From Sandaracinaceae bacterium (GTDB lineage: Bacteria > Myxococcota_A > Polyangia > Polyangiales > Houyiibacteriaceae), in the NCBI GenBank assembly GCA_020633075.1, contig JACKEI010000002.1, positions 248,001 through 312,000 of the forward strand: a stretch of 64,000 bases of DNA. The letters are read 5' to 3'. The position numbers and the translations under genes were made by a program. The notes under the pieces were generated by a model. It searched no databases and had not been told where the DNA came from. It was given only the letters and a program-made list of their open reading frames with translations. This document shows positions 8,131-16,198 of this stretch, in pieces; positions within the stretch are counted from its first letter, which is position 1, and each line of letters starts with the position of its first letter.

Positions 8131-9116
8131 GCGGTCTGACCGGTGGCCTTGAAGTACGCGATGGCGTCGCGGATGGTCTCGTCCACCGGGCGGAAGGTAG
8201 CGCCCAGCTCCCGCTTCGCCTTGTCCGCCCGGAAGAAGCTCGCGACCAGACTGTACTCGAAAAAGTCGAGCGACAGCTGCGGCTCCTGGTTCATGCGTGC
8301 AGCGGCCTTGTTCATGGCCGTCACGATGGCACGCGCCACGGGAGTGGGCACGGAGTACAGGCGTCGGTCCTTGCCGGACACCCTCAGGATCGCGCGCAGC
8401 AGCTCCTCGTTGGTGAGGTTCTCCGCCGCGGCCACGTAGGTCTCACCGGGCTTGCCCCGCTCCGCCGCCAGCACGTGCACCAGCGCCGCGTCGCGCACGT
8501 CTACGTAGGCCGCGCCACCGGGCACGTAGATAGGCGGGCCACCCTTGAGCGTCTCGAGGATGAGCTTGCCCGAAGGTGTCGGAGCGATGTCGCCGGGCCC
8601 GAAGACGATGGCCGGGCACACCACGCGGACGTCCAGGCCCCAGGCGGCGAAGTCCTGCGCCAGCTTGCGCGAGTGGTACTTGCTGCGGCTGTACGGGAAG
8701 TCGATGTCCCACTCCTTGTAGACCGTGTTCTCGTCCCCGATGGTGCCGGCGGGGGGGCGCCCGAGCCCAACGATGCTGGCCGTGTAGACCACCGTGCCGA
8801 CGCCGGCGCGCCTGCACGCCTCCAGCATGTTGAAGGTGCCGCTGTTGTTCACCTCGTACATGACCGTCGGGTCGGGGGCGTACGCCTTGTAGACCGCGGC
8901 GCAGTGGAAGACCGTGTCGCAGCCCGCGACGGCGCGCTCGCAGTCCTCGCGCTTGCGGACGTCTCCGCGCAGGATCTCGACGTCGAGCCCGCGCACGTTG
9001 TCGTCCGGCTCACCGGGGACAGCCAGGATCCGCACGCGCACCTGCCGCTCGAGCAGGAGCTTGACGACCGAGCTGCCGAGGAACCCGCAGCCACCCGTGA
9101 CCAATGCCTGTTTCAT
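8127..9116 (-). CDS. Extended SDR (dihydroflavonol-4-reductase / HpnA-like)
   Basis: ATG at 9116 (MKQALVTGGCGFLG) is chosen because the nucleotide-binding strand begins there; 16 upstream in-frame codons do not fit the family. The 329 residues show TGGCGFLG (TGxxGxxG), the acidic strand end LDVEILRGDVRK, and the active-site YSRSK (Tyr-x-x-x-Lys) about halfway. The family reduces or epimerises sugar, sterol or flavonoid-like substrates with NAD(P)H; HpnA-like members cluster with hopanoid genes, and related 3-beta-hydroxysteroid dehydrogenases act on steroids. Neighbours do not define the substrate. Its stop overlaps the nagZ start by four bases, so translation is coupled. Confidence 0.8.
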   Translation of the reverse strand: MKQALVTGGCGFLGSSVVKLLLERQVRVRILAVPGEPDDNVRGLDVEILRGDVRKREDCERAVAGCDTVFHCAAVYKAYAPDPTVMYEVNNSGTFNMLEACRRAGVGTVVYTASIVGLGRPPAGTIGDENTVYKEWDIDFPYSRSKYHSRKLAQDFAAWGLDVRVVCPAIVFGPGDIAPTPSGKLILETLKGGPPIYVPGGAAYVDVRDAALVHVLAAERGKPGETYVAAAENLTNEELLRAILRVSGKDRRLYSVPTPVARAIVTAMNKAAARMNQEPQLSLDFFEYSLVASFFRADKAKRELGATFRPVDETIRDAIAYFKATGQTA

Positions 9117-9208
9117 GCCCGCACCATACCTCAAGCGCGAGCGGGCGAGTGCCGTATTCACCAAATGGCGAGTCGCCCTTGCCAGGCCGGGGGCCGCAAC
9201 CCACCTTG

Positions 9209-9802
9209 GTGCCCGTGCCCTTGCAGCTCGACCAGATTCGCCAGCGCTTGGCAGCGCACCAGCCGCTCACCATCGACGACCCGAGCTCTCCCAAGCGGGC
9301 CGCGGTGTCCGTGATCCTGCGCGACCCTGGGGCTGGGGAGGGGCCCGAGGTGCTGCTCATGCGGCGCGCCACCAACCCCCGCGACCCGTGGTCCGGGCAC
9401 ATGTCGTTCCCTGGCGGGCGGCAGGACCCGGGGGACATCGACCTCGACGCGACCGCGCGGCGCGAGACCCTCGAAGAGGTCGGGCTGGACCTCTCGCTAC
9501 ACGGCGCGGCGCTGGGGCGCCTGGACGACCTCGAGGCCATCGCGCGTGCGCAGCGCGTGGGGATGGTCATCCGCCCCTTCGTGTTCGAGGTCCCGCGCGA
9601 CACGGCCTTTCGGACCAACTACGAGGTCGCGGAGCTGGTGTGGGCGCCGCTCCCTCCGATGTTCACCGGCGAGGCGGACACCACGCACGAGTACCAGCTG
9701 GGCGGCGGTCGCCTCGCGCTCCCGGCCTACGACGTTCGTGGTCACGTCGTGTGGGGTCTCACCCACCAGATGCTGGGCTCGTTCTTCCGGTTGCTGCGCT
9801 GA
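9209..9802 (+). CDS. Nudix hydrolase, coenzyme A pyrophosphatase type
   Basis: The frame extends up to 9104, but that would overlap the divergent SDR start, so I prefer the GTG at 9209 (or 9215), giving about 197 residues ending in FRLLR. The Nudix box reads PGGRQDPGDIDLDATARR then ETLEEVGL; REx2EExG is intact, while the first Glu of G-x5-E is Asp, a common change. The upstream block LLMRRATNPRDPWSGHMSFP matches the CoA-specific subfamily (LxxRs..l..h.gq.sfPGG). Predicted reaction: hydrolysis of CoA, oxidised CoA or related nucleoside diphosphates in the cytosol. It converges with the YggX-like gene after 16 bases. Confidence 0.8.
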   Translation: MPVPLQLDQIRQRLAAHQPLTIDDPSSPKRAAVSVILRDPGAGEGPEVLLMRRATNPRDPWSGHMSFPGGRQDPGDIDLDATARRETLEEVGLDLSLHGAALGRLDDLEAIARAQRVGMVIRPFVFEVPRDTAFRTNYEVAELVWAPLPPMFTGEADTTHEYQLGGGRLALPAYDVRGHVVWGLTHQMLGSFFRLLR

Positions 9803-9818
9803 GCGCCGAGCGTGGGGC

Positions 9819-10136
9819 TCAGCCGTGGCTGTGGCCGGGGTCTTCGCCCTCTTTGGGCGGCGTCCACGCGGTCTGGGCCAGGTCGCCCTGCTCGTACCCG
9901 AACCAGATCTTGATCTGCTTGATCATGAACTCCGCGCCTTCGCGCGAGGAGAGGTCCACCCGGTACGTGTTGATGAACTTCACGCTGTCCTTGAGCCACA
10001 GCTCCCAGGCCTCGTGCGAGACCTCGGCGAAGATGCGCTGCCCCAGCTCGGACGGAAACGGCGGCTTGAGCAGACCGGGGAGGTCCTTGTCGAGCTTGAT
10101 GCAGTGGACGATGCGGTTCGGGTCGGCGGCGGGCAT
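9819..10136 (-). CDS. YggX-like Fe(II)-trafficking / oxidative damage protection protein
   Basis: ATG at 10136 (MPAADPNRIVHCIKL) places the conserved R-x-V-x-C-x-K-L near the N-terminus as in YggX; ATGs at 10157 and 10175 are alternatives. The core FPSELGQRIFAEVSHEAW, then LKDSVKFINTYRVDL, matches YggX closely, including the single conserved Cys and the EAW-x-x-W motif. The family is about 90 residues. Here a ~25-residue tail follows (GYEQGDLAQTAW, ending GHSHG), whose His residues might bind metal. In enterobacteria YggX protects iron-sulfur enzymes from superoxide and may carry iron. It converges with the Nudix gene. Confidence 0.8.
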   Translation of the reverse strand: MPAADPNRIVHCIKLDKDLPGLLKPPFPSELGQRIFAEVSHEAWELWLKDSVKFINTYRVDLSSREGAEFMIKQIKIWFGYEQGDLAQTAWTPPKEGEDPGHSHG

Positions 10137-10203
10137 GTGGCCCGGAACGTAGCGCATTGGGCGCCCGCTGGCCACGCCGCGCGCGCGATCGTAAGGTCCG
10201 GCG

Positions 10204-11058
10204 ATGGATTACCCGGTCTCCCTCGGTTCGTACGCGCTCGTCATTGGAGCCAGCACCACCATCGGCGAGCAGTTCGCGCGCCAAGTCGCCGCCAAGGGCA
10301 TGAACGTCGTGCTGGTCGCGCGCCGAAAGGAAGAGCTCGAGCGGGTGGCGCGTGACATCCGCGCCGCGCACGGCGTGCAGACCCGCGTGGTCGCCCTCGA
10401 CCTCATGCAGGACGGCGCCGTGGATCAGCTGGTGACGGCGGTCGCCGACATCGAGGTGGGGTTGCTGGTGGTCAACGCCAACCTCCACAAGGTCAACCTC
10501 TTCGACAAGATGGACCTCGACACCAAGCTGCGGATGATCCGGATGAACACGGAGGTGCCCGTTCGGCTGGTGCACGCCTTCGGTCCGCCCATGCTCGAGC
10601 GCGGTCGCGGCGGCGTGATCTTGGTGAGCTCGCTCAACTGCCTGTCGCCGCTCGAGATCGACAGCGTCTTCCAGGGCACCAAGGCCTTCATCCTCCTCTT
10701 CGGAGAGAGCCTGTGGGCCGAGTACCGCCGGCGCGGGGTGAAGGTCGCCGTCACCCTGGTGAACGGCATCGAGGGCAGCGAGAGCTACGAGAAGAAGCTC
10801 AGCCCGCGCAGCCGCATGGTCGCAAAGCTCATCGGGGGCTCCATGCCGCCCGAGCGCATCGTCTCGTCCTCGCTGTTGCAGTTCGAGAGGGACTACCCCG
10901 TGCTGGTGCCGGACTTCACCGTGCCCATCAACCGCAGCGCGGTGCAGCTGGGCCTGCTGGTGCGCATGGCCAAGAGCCGCGCGCTCACGCTGGGTGCGTC
11001 CGGGCTCTTTGGGCTCCTGCTGGACGGCGACGAGGTCCAGGCCGGGCTCGGCCGTTAA
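10204..11058 (+). CDS. SDR-family protein lacking the catalytic tyrosine
   Basis: 284 residues, ATG start, preceded by TAAGG about nine bases upstream. The Rossmann fold is clear: VIGASTTIG (TGxxxGxG variant), VLVARRKEEL, VVALDLMQD and LVVNANL (in place of NNAG). The catalytic region reads VSSLNCLSPLEIDSVFQGTK: Ser and Lys are kept, but the Tyr of YxxxK is Phe. Classical SDRs need that Tyr as the acid/base. It may therefore be a non-redox binder, a pseudo-SDR, or use another residue. The C-terminus (LVRMAKSRALTLG) resembles 17-beta-HSD/KAR-like SDRs that act on acyl or steroid substrates. It is divergent from the yggX-like gene. Confidence 0.75.
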   Translation: MDYPVSLGSYALVIGASTTIGEQFARQVAAKGMNVVLVARRKEELERVARDIRAAHGVQTRVVALDLMQDGAVDQLVTAVADIEVGLLVVNANLHKVNLFDKMDLDTKLRMIRMNTEVPVRLVHAFGPPMLERGRGGVILVSSLNCLSPLEIDSVFQGTKAFILLFGESLWAEYRRRGVKVAVTLVNGIEGSESYEKKLSPRSRMVAKLIGGSMPPERIVSSSLLQFERDYPVLVPDFTVPINRSAVQLGLLVRMAKSRALTLGASGLFGLLLDGDEVQAGLGR

Positions 11059-11065
11059 CGACCGA

Positions 11066-11108
11066 GCGCCCCTCGCTGCGGGACCGAGGTCACCGCGGCC
11101 AGGGGCGC
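11066..11108. other. Inverted repeat between convergent genes (possible terminator)
   Basis: GCGCCCCT at 11066-11073 is mirrored by AGGGGCGC at 11101-11108, with 27 bases between the arms, in the 68-base gap between two convergent genes. There is no T-tract on either strand, so it is not a classical intrinsic terminator. A stem this GC-rich may still stall polymerase. Weak call. Confidence 0.25.
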
Positions 11109-11126
11109 GCCGTGGTCACACGAGGC

Positions 11127-12257
11127 TCAGAAGCCGGTGGCGTCGAGCTGCGGGCGCTCCGTGACGGCCAGACGGTAGGGGATGGCCTGACCGGTGGCGT
11201 AGCTGCCCACCCACACCTGGTACGAGCCCGGGGGGAACGCGCCCTGGACCAGGGGGTTGAAGTTGCCGCCGCCGTCGTCATCACACAGGAACGCGCCCGC
11301 CGGGGTGCGCACCACGAGCGTGGTGTCCTGCTGGGCCGAGCCCACCAGGCGCAGCATGGAGAAGTTCCCCGTGGCGTTGATGATGTGGTTGGGGGTGGGC
11401 GTGACGTAGCCGCGACAAGCCGGGTTCATCTGACTGGCCTGCATGGTGCCGCCAGCGGTGCCCGAGAGGACCTGCGGGTCGGGCATGAAGCCGGGCGTGA
11501 CGTTGGCCATGCTCGGAGCGCCGCCGGTGGGGACGGCGGCCGCTGGCACTGCGCCCGGGACGGCTCCGGTGGGCGCCGGGATCTGCGCCACGCTGAAGCT
11601 CGGGAGCTCCGTCACGGCGAGGTTGTAGGGGTAGTTCTGCCCCTGCATGTAGCTGCCGATGTAGACCTGGTAGGTGCCCGGCGCGAGCATGGCCTGCACG
11701 GCGGGGTTGGTGCCGGCGCCAGCGCCGTCGTCGTCGCACAGATAGGTGCCGTCGGGCTTGCGGATGACCAGCGTGGTGTCGCTCGAGCCCGCGTTGACGA
11801 TGAAGCGCACCAGGTTGAACTGGCCGCCCGCCACGAAGAGGTGGTCCGGCCGCGAGCTGACGTAGCCGCGACACTGAGGGTTCAGTGTGGACGCGTCCAC
11901 GTTGCCGCCGCTGACGCCCGCTGCGATGTGCGGGTCAGGCACGAAGCCGGGCGAGAGCGCGATGGTGCCGAAGTTGGAGTCGCCGCCCGAGGGGGCGACG
12001 GGGGGAACGGGGACCGCCGGCGCAACGGGCGGGACGCCGGGGGCCGCGATGGGGGCAGCAGGCTGACCCGGGACCCCCGGGGGCGCGACGGCCGGCTGAC
12101 CGGGGGCGCCGGGCACCGGGGCGGCTACGCCCGTCCCGGGAGGAGGCGGGGGAGGGGGCGCGTCGTTGCCGCCACCGCAGCCGACGAGGGCCAGGGCCAC
12201 GAACAAAGTGGGCAGCGCGAGCGAGCGCGCGAGCGTGGATGACGTGGAGAGGTTCAC
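11127..12257 (-). CDS. Lipoprotein with twin CDDD-type domains
   Basis: GTG at 12257 (VNLSTSSTLARSLALPTLF) is chosen because the signal peptide starts there, ending in the lipobox ALVGC. A Pro/Gly/Ala-rich linker of about 85 residues follows (seven consecutive Pro, then PG-A-P repeats). Two homologous domains of about 120 residues come next. Each has P-G-F-(V/M)-PDP, NP-x-CRGYV, an Arg-aliphatic patch, DTTLV(I/V)R, (Y/F)LCDDDG and PG-x-YQV-(Y/W)-(I/V)-GSY. Each domain carries two Cys and an Asp-rich loop that may bind calcium. The family is abundant in Sandaracinaceae-like genomes as I recall; its function is unknown. It is probably a surface carbohydrate- or protein-binding lipoprotein. Confidence 0.75.
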   Translation of the reverse strand: MNLSTSSTLARSLALPTLFVALALVGCGGGNDAPPPPPPPGTGVAAPVPGAPGQPAVAPPGVPGQPAAPIAAPGVPPVAPAVPVPPVAPSGGDSNFGTIALSPGFVPDPHIAAGVSGGNVDASTLNPQCRGYVSSRPDHLFVAGGQFNLVRFIVNAGSSDTTLVIRKPDGTYLCDDDGAGAGTNPAVQAMLAPGTYQVYIGSYMQGQNYPYNLAVTELPSFSVAQIPAPTGAVPGAVPAAAVPTGGAPSMANVTPGFMPDPQVLSGTAGGTMQASQMNPACRGYVTPTPNHIINATGNFSMLRLVGSAQQDTTLVVRTPAGAFLCDDDGGGNFNPLVQGAFPPGSYQVWVGSYATGQAIPYRLAVTERPQLDATGF

Positions 12258-12389
12258 GGGTTCGCCTTTGTCTTGGTGGGCGCACAGAGCGCCATGAGCG
12301 CGCCTCGCGCGCGTGTGGCGGCATGATGACGCGGCGGGCCTGCAATGATCAAGCGGCCGCCACACAGGACGGAGTCCCGGGCTCGGCGC

Positions 12390-14117
12390 TCAGGCGGGTC
12401 CGCGCAGCTCCCCGGCGACCGTGGCTTCCATGTACTCCGGAAGGAACTCGAGGAAGCGGCGCTTTCGCTCCGGCTCCGGCGGCAGCGGGAAGGGCTTGGG
12501 CTGCACAGCCAGCAGCGCCGCTTCGTCGACGTCGTCGATGAGCTCCGCCGGTAGGTACTTGTGCCCGTACTCGCGGTACACCCCGCTGCGCACGAACAGG
12601 TCGAACAGCTCCGGGTCCAGGTGGTTGTCCCGCTTCATGAACGCCATGATGCGCATGGCCTCGGAGAGGGTCTTGCCCTTCTTGTACGGTCGGTCCTGCG
12701 CGGTGAGCGCCTCGAACACGTCCGCGACCGCCATGATGCGGGCCGGCACGCTCATGTCGCCCGCGTAGATGCCCTTGGGGTAGCCGCCGCCGTCCATCTT
12801 TTCATGGTGCCCACCCGCGTACTCGGGGACGCGGCGCAGGTTGCGCGGGAAGGGGAGCCGCTCGAGCATCTTCACCGTCTGCACCATGTGCCCGTTGATG
12901 ACGAGGCGCTCTTCGTTGGTGAGCGTGCCGCGCTGGATCTGCAGGTTGTAGACCTCGTCCGCGTCCAGCAGTGGGCGCTCTTGCCCGTTCTCCTGGTAGC
13001 GGCGAGCGCCGATCTCCGCGATGCGCGCGCGCGCGGCGTCGGGCAGGAACTCCGAGCCTATGTTGGCGTTCTCGAGGAAGGCCAGCTCGTCGCGCAGGGT
13101 CTGCACGGTGGCGTGGAAGCTCGCCTCGGCCTCGGCTCGCGGCGCACCGGCGGCGACCGCCTCCAGCATGGTGATGCGCGCGTCTCGCTCCAGCACCGCG
13201 AAGCGGGCCCGCACCACGGCGATGCGGTCGAAGATGGTCTCGAGCTTGGTGGCCTTGTCCATCACGTGCACGGGCGTGGTGACCTTGCCGCAGTCGTGGA
13301 GCCAGGCCGCGATGCGCAGCTCGTACCACTCCTCGTCGCTCAGCGTGAAGTCGCGGAAGGCGCCTTCCTGGTCGTCGCAGGCGGCCCGCACCAGCATCTC
13401 GGTCAAGATCGGCACGCGCTCGCAGTGGCCCCCGGTGTACGGCGACTTGGCGTCGATGGCGGCTGCGATCATCTGGATGAAGCTCTCCAGCAGCTCGCGC
13501 TGGCCGTCGAGCAGCAGCTGGTTGTCGAGCGCGATGCCCGCTTGGGAGGCGAGCGACTCGACCACGCGCTGATGGTCTGCGCGGAAGGGCACCACCTCGC
13601 CCGTGTCCGGGTCTTGGGCGTTGAGCAGCTGCAGCACCCCGATGACGGTGCTGTCGTTGTTGACCAACGGGACCGTCAAGAAGGACTGGCTGCGGTAGTC
13701 GTTGCGGGCGTCGAAGGCCTTGGTCCCCGTGAAGTCGAACTCCGTGGAGGTCTCGTACGCGTCCGGGATGTTCACCGACTCCTTCATCAAGGCGGCGCAG
13801 GTGGCCACGTTGCTGCGGTTGGGCGCGCCGGTGAGAGGGTCGTGCAGCGGCAGCGGGGGCAGGTCCACGGGCTTGCCCGTGCTGCCGCCGAGCGCGATGC
13901 CGAGCGAGTCCGAGCGCAGGATGGCGAAGCGCAGCGAGTCGTCGGAACGGAGGTACAGCGTGCCGCCGTCGGCGTTGCAGAGGGCCTTGGCTTCGAGCAG
14001 GATCATCTCGATGAGTCGGTCCTTGCTGCGCTCGGCAGAGAGCGCCGTGCCGATGCGGAGCAGCAGCTCGAGCTTCTCGAGCTTCTCCTCCAGCCTGGAC
14101 TGCGTAAGGCTCTCCAT
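12390..14117 (-). CDS. GAF and HD-GYP domain cyclic-di-GMP phosphodiesterase
   Basis: 575 residues with an ATG start. A short coiled coil (SRLEEKLEKLELLLRIG) leads into a GAF domain (about 20-200: NADGGTLYLRSDD, SFLTVPLVNNDSTVIGVLQL). The HD-GYP part begins near 205; HDCGK (about 274-278) gives the metal-binding His-Asp, and HHEKMDGGGYP (from about 437) gives the HHExxDGxGYP signature. About 120 residues between these motifs are longer than usual and include a helical insert (RARFAVLERDARITMLEAV). Predicted role: cytosolic c-di-GMP hydrolysis controlled by a small ligand or protein bound by GAF. It has no membrane segment. Single gene; the opposing signal could come from the GGDEF protein at 34202-35263. 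Confidence 0.9.
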   Translation of the reverse strand: MESLTQSRLEEKLEKLELLLRIGTALSAERSKDRLIEMILLEAKALCNADGGTLYLRSDDSLRFAILRSDSLGIALGGSTGKPVDLPPLPLHDPLTGAPNRSNVATCAALMKESVNIPDAYETSTEFDFTGTKAFDARNDYRSQSFLTVPLVNNDSTVIGVLQLLNAQDPDTGEVVPFRADHQRVVESLASQAGIALDNQLLLDGQRELLESFIQMIAAAIDAKSPYTGGHCERVPILTEMLVRAACDDQEGAFRDFTLSDEEWYELRIAAWLHDCGKVTTPVHVMDKATKLETIFDRIAVVRARFAVLERDARITMLEAVAAGAPRAEAEASFHATVQTLRDELAFLENANIGSEFLPDAARARIAEIGARRYQENGQERPLLDADEVYNLQIQRGTLTNEERLVINGHMVQTVKMLERLPFPRNLRRVPEYAGGHHEKMDGGGYPKGIYAGDMSVPARIMAVADVFEALTAQDRPYKKGKTLSEAMRIMAFMKRDNHLDPELFDLFVRSGVYREYGHKYLPAELIDDVDEAALLAVQPKPFPLPPEPERKRRFLEFLPEYMEATVAGELRGPA

Positions 14118-14145
14118 GGGTCGAACTGTAGCGCTTCTTGGCCGG

Positions 14146-15531
14146 CTAGCTCAATTCGGACACGAAGGAACGCGGCTTTCCCTCGTGGGCGAATGTTTGC
14201 ACGATCTCGACGCGCACCTCGACGCCCGGCCCGAAGAGGCGCTCCATGGCCCGACGCATGTCTGTGGCGGACACGGGGAGGGACGGGGAGGGGCGCAGAC
14301 GCACGTCCACGCTGTGGTCGCTGTGCTGGTGCACCTCGTGCTGCACGAACGGGCCCACGTCGCGCAACGCGCGCCCCACGTCGACGGAATTCACCAGGCT
14401 CCCGTCTCGGGCCCGGAAGCGCACGGCCTCACGGCCTTGCAGGTGCAGGATCACGCGTGCCTCGCGTCCGTCCGCGAGCTTGCACGTCCCGAGCGCGCCG
14501 CGGTCCGAGGAGCGGTAGCGCACCAGCGGCAAGTACGGATTGCGGCCACCCGTGAAGGTGAGCTCGCCCACCTCACCGTCGGGCACCGGCAGGCCGTCTT
14601 CGCCCAGCGCCTCCACGTAGAGGTCCGGCAGCAGCACCACGTGCCCGGGCGCCCCCGGCAGCTTCGCCGCGATGGGTCCAATCTCCGTGGCGCCGTAGAA
14701 GTCGATCACGGGGCAGCCGAAGTGCTCGGCGCTCGCCGCCGCGTGCGCCGGGTCGAGCATGAGCGCGCTCGAGAAGATGGCCTTCGGGCGGACGGGGACG
14801 TCCAGCTCGCTCATCGCGGCCAGCGTGAGCGGGTCGGCGGTCACCAGCTGGGGCGCGAACTCACGCAGGAAGCGCTCGCGGCTGGCGGCGCCTCCAGCCC
14901 AGGCGTGGTCCGGCAGGTTGAGCTTGGCGAAGCCCGACTGGTTCCAGACCGTGAAGCAGGTGGCGAACACGAAGGTCTCGCGCTGCGCGCACAGGTTGAC
15001 CGCCCCCGGGCGGCCCGGCTCGAAGTCCAAGCGGAGCCCGTGCTCCGCGAGCGCGCGCTCCCCGAAGGCGTGGTTCTTGGCCACCGCCCCCGGGTGGTGC
15101 AGCACGTTCAGCGCGTGCCCCGTGGTGCCGGACGTGGTGTAGAGCACCGCGTCCGCGAGCGGGGCCTCGTGTGGCACGAAGTCCACCAGCCGCGACGCCA
15201 GGTCTTCGCGCGAGCAGGTGGGCACGGCGTCCCAGTCGCGCCGCGGGTCCAGCCCCTCTGGCCAGCGGCGAGCGAGGTCGAAGGTGCTGCGGGTCTGTTC
15301 CAGCACACGGGCGAGCAGCGCGTCCGACGGGCGCGTCCCGCTCTCGAGCGGGCTCCCCACGCAGGCTTCGCGAAACGTCTGAAGCGCAGCGGCCTCCGCG
15401 TCGCCCACCCGGTCGCCGATGGTGTGGTTCCAGCGTGGCGCGTCCACGTGCTGGAGCAGGGCGCGCAGACCGCGGTAGCCCACCTCGCTCATGCGCGGGG
15501 ACCGCGCGCGCCACTCTTCGGGGATGCTCAT
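14146..15531 (-). CDS. PaaK/CapK-like AMP-forming ligase
   Basis: ATG at 15531 (MSIPEEWRARSPRMSEVGYR) follows the stop of the preceding gene by one base, so the longer open frame is not used. The ~461 residues show the adenylation motif YTTSGTTGHALNV, then DFYGATEIGPIA (the ATE motif), RYRSSDRG (the R-x-x-D ribose-binding region), and a C-terminal phenylacetate-CoA-ligase-type domain (RDGSLVNSVDVGRAL). Such enzymes activate aryl or acyl carboxylates as adenylates, usually passing them to CoA; CapK-like members act in capsule synthesis. It is the last gene of the MoxR-vWA operon, which is unusual company for an acyl ligase. Confidence 0.75.
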   Translation of the reverse strand: MSIPEEWRARSPRMSEVGYRGLRALLQHVDAPRWNHTIGDRVGDAEAAALQTFREACVGSPLESGTRPSDALLARVLEQTRSTFDLARRWPEGLDPRRDWDAVPTCSREDLASRLVDFVPHEAPLADAVLYTTSGTTGHALNVLHHPGAVAKNHAFGERALAEHGLRLDFEPGRPGAVNLCAQRETFVFATCFTVWNQSGFAKLNLPDHAWAGGAASRERFLREFAPQLVTADPLTLAAMSELDVPVRPKAIFSSALMLDPAHAAASAEHFGCPVIDFYGATEIGPIAAKLPGAPGHVVLLPDLYVEALGEDGLPVPDGEVGELTFTGGRNPYLPLVRYRSSDRGALGTCKLADGREARVILHLQGREAVRFRARDGSLVNSVDVGRALRDVGPFVQHEVHQHSDHSVDVRLRPSPSLPVSATDMRRAMERLFGPGVEVRVEIVQTFAHEGKPRSFVSELS

Positions 15532-15532
15532 C

Positions 15533-16198
15533 TCAGTACTCCCTGTCGTAGCGGGCGGCTTGCTCTTCGGCCTGTTTGCGGGCCAGCTCGGCGGCCAGCT
15601 CGCGCTCCCGCTGACGCCGGGCGTCTTCGGCGGCCCGCGCCTCTTGCAGGAGGCGCACACGGCGCACGCTGTCCAGCGCGCTGAGGCGGTCCTCGGCGTC
15701 CTCCCTGCGCTCGTCTGCGGGCGCAAGCCCGAGGTTGCGGAGCGTGAGCCGCACCAGCTCCTCACGCCGGTCGCTGTCCTCGACGAACTGTCGCGCGGCC
15801 ACGCACTCGAGCACGCTCATGGGGGCCTCGAGCGCGACCTCGAGCGCGTCTCGACCGGTGCCCCGAAAGGCGTCGTCCATGAGCAACCAGGCCAAGAGGC
15901 GGGCCAAGAAGGCGCGCTGTGTCGGCGCGACCGCCGCGCCTGCGCTCTTCTTGCTCGCGCTGCGCTTCTTGCCCTTGGGCGACGACTCTACGGCGGCGCT
16001 CGTCGCTGTGAACGCGGACACGAGCTCCTCGGAGGCGGGCTCGCCGCTCTGCACCAGCACCAAGTCGTACAAGATCGCGTGGGTCGCGAGCGGCGCTTGG
16101 CCGGGCTCGGTGGCTTCGAGGAACACGCCAGGGATCGCGCCGAGGCGCCGACACAGGCGCTCGACGCTCAGGTCGTGAGAGGGGGTTGCGTCGCTCAT
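15533..16198 (-). CDS. Unknown coiled-coil protein of the MoxR-vWA operon
   Basis: 221 residues. The ATG at 16198 overlaps the stop of the vWA gene by four bases. The N-terminal half is globular (LCRRLGAIPGVFLEA, THAILYDLVLVQSGEP), the middle has a basic low-complexity insert (KGKKRSASKKS), and the last ~60 residues are a charged helix (ARRQRERELAAELARKQAEE) likely to form a coiled coil. I recognise no family. Its fixed place between the vWA protein and the ligase, with overlapping stop/start on one side and a one-base gap on the other, suggests it is made in fixed ratio with them, perhaps as an adaptor. Confidence 0.65.
   Translation of the reverse strand: MSDATPSHDLSVERLCRRLGAIPGVFLEATEPGQAPLATHAILYDLVLVQSGEPASEELVSAFTATSAAVESSPKGKKRSASKKSAGAAVAPTQRAFLARLLAWLLMDDAFRGTGRDALEVALEAPMSVLECVAARQFVEDSDRREELVRLTLRNLGLAPADERREDAEDRLSALDSVRRVRLLQEARAAEDARRQRERELAAELARKQAEEQAARYDREY

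Noticed and set aside
11066..11108. Intrinsic terminator between convergent genes
   Set aside because: The stem has a long loop and no T-tract, so it is listed only as an inverted repeat.
12561..14555. Long plus-strand open frame (664 codons) opposite the GAF-HD-GYP gene
   Set aside because: It is the antisense shadow of a gene with clear motifs; the translation is His/Arg/Val-rich and has no domain.
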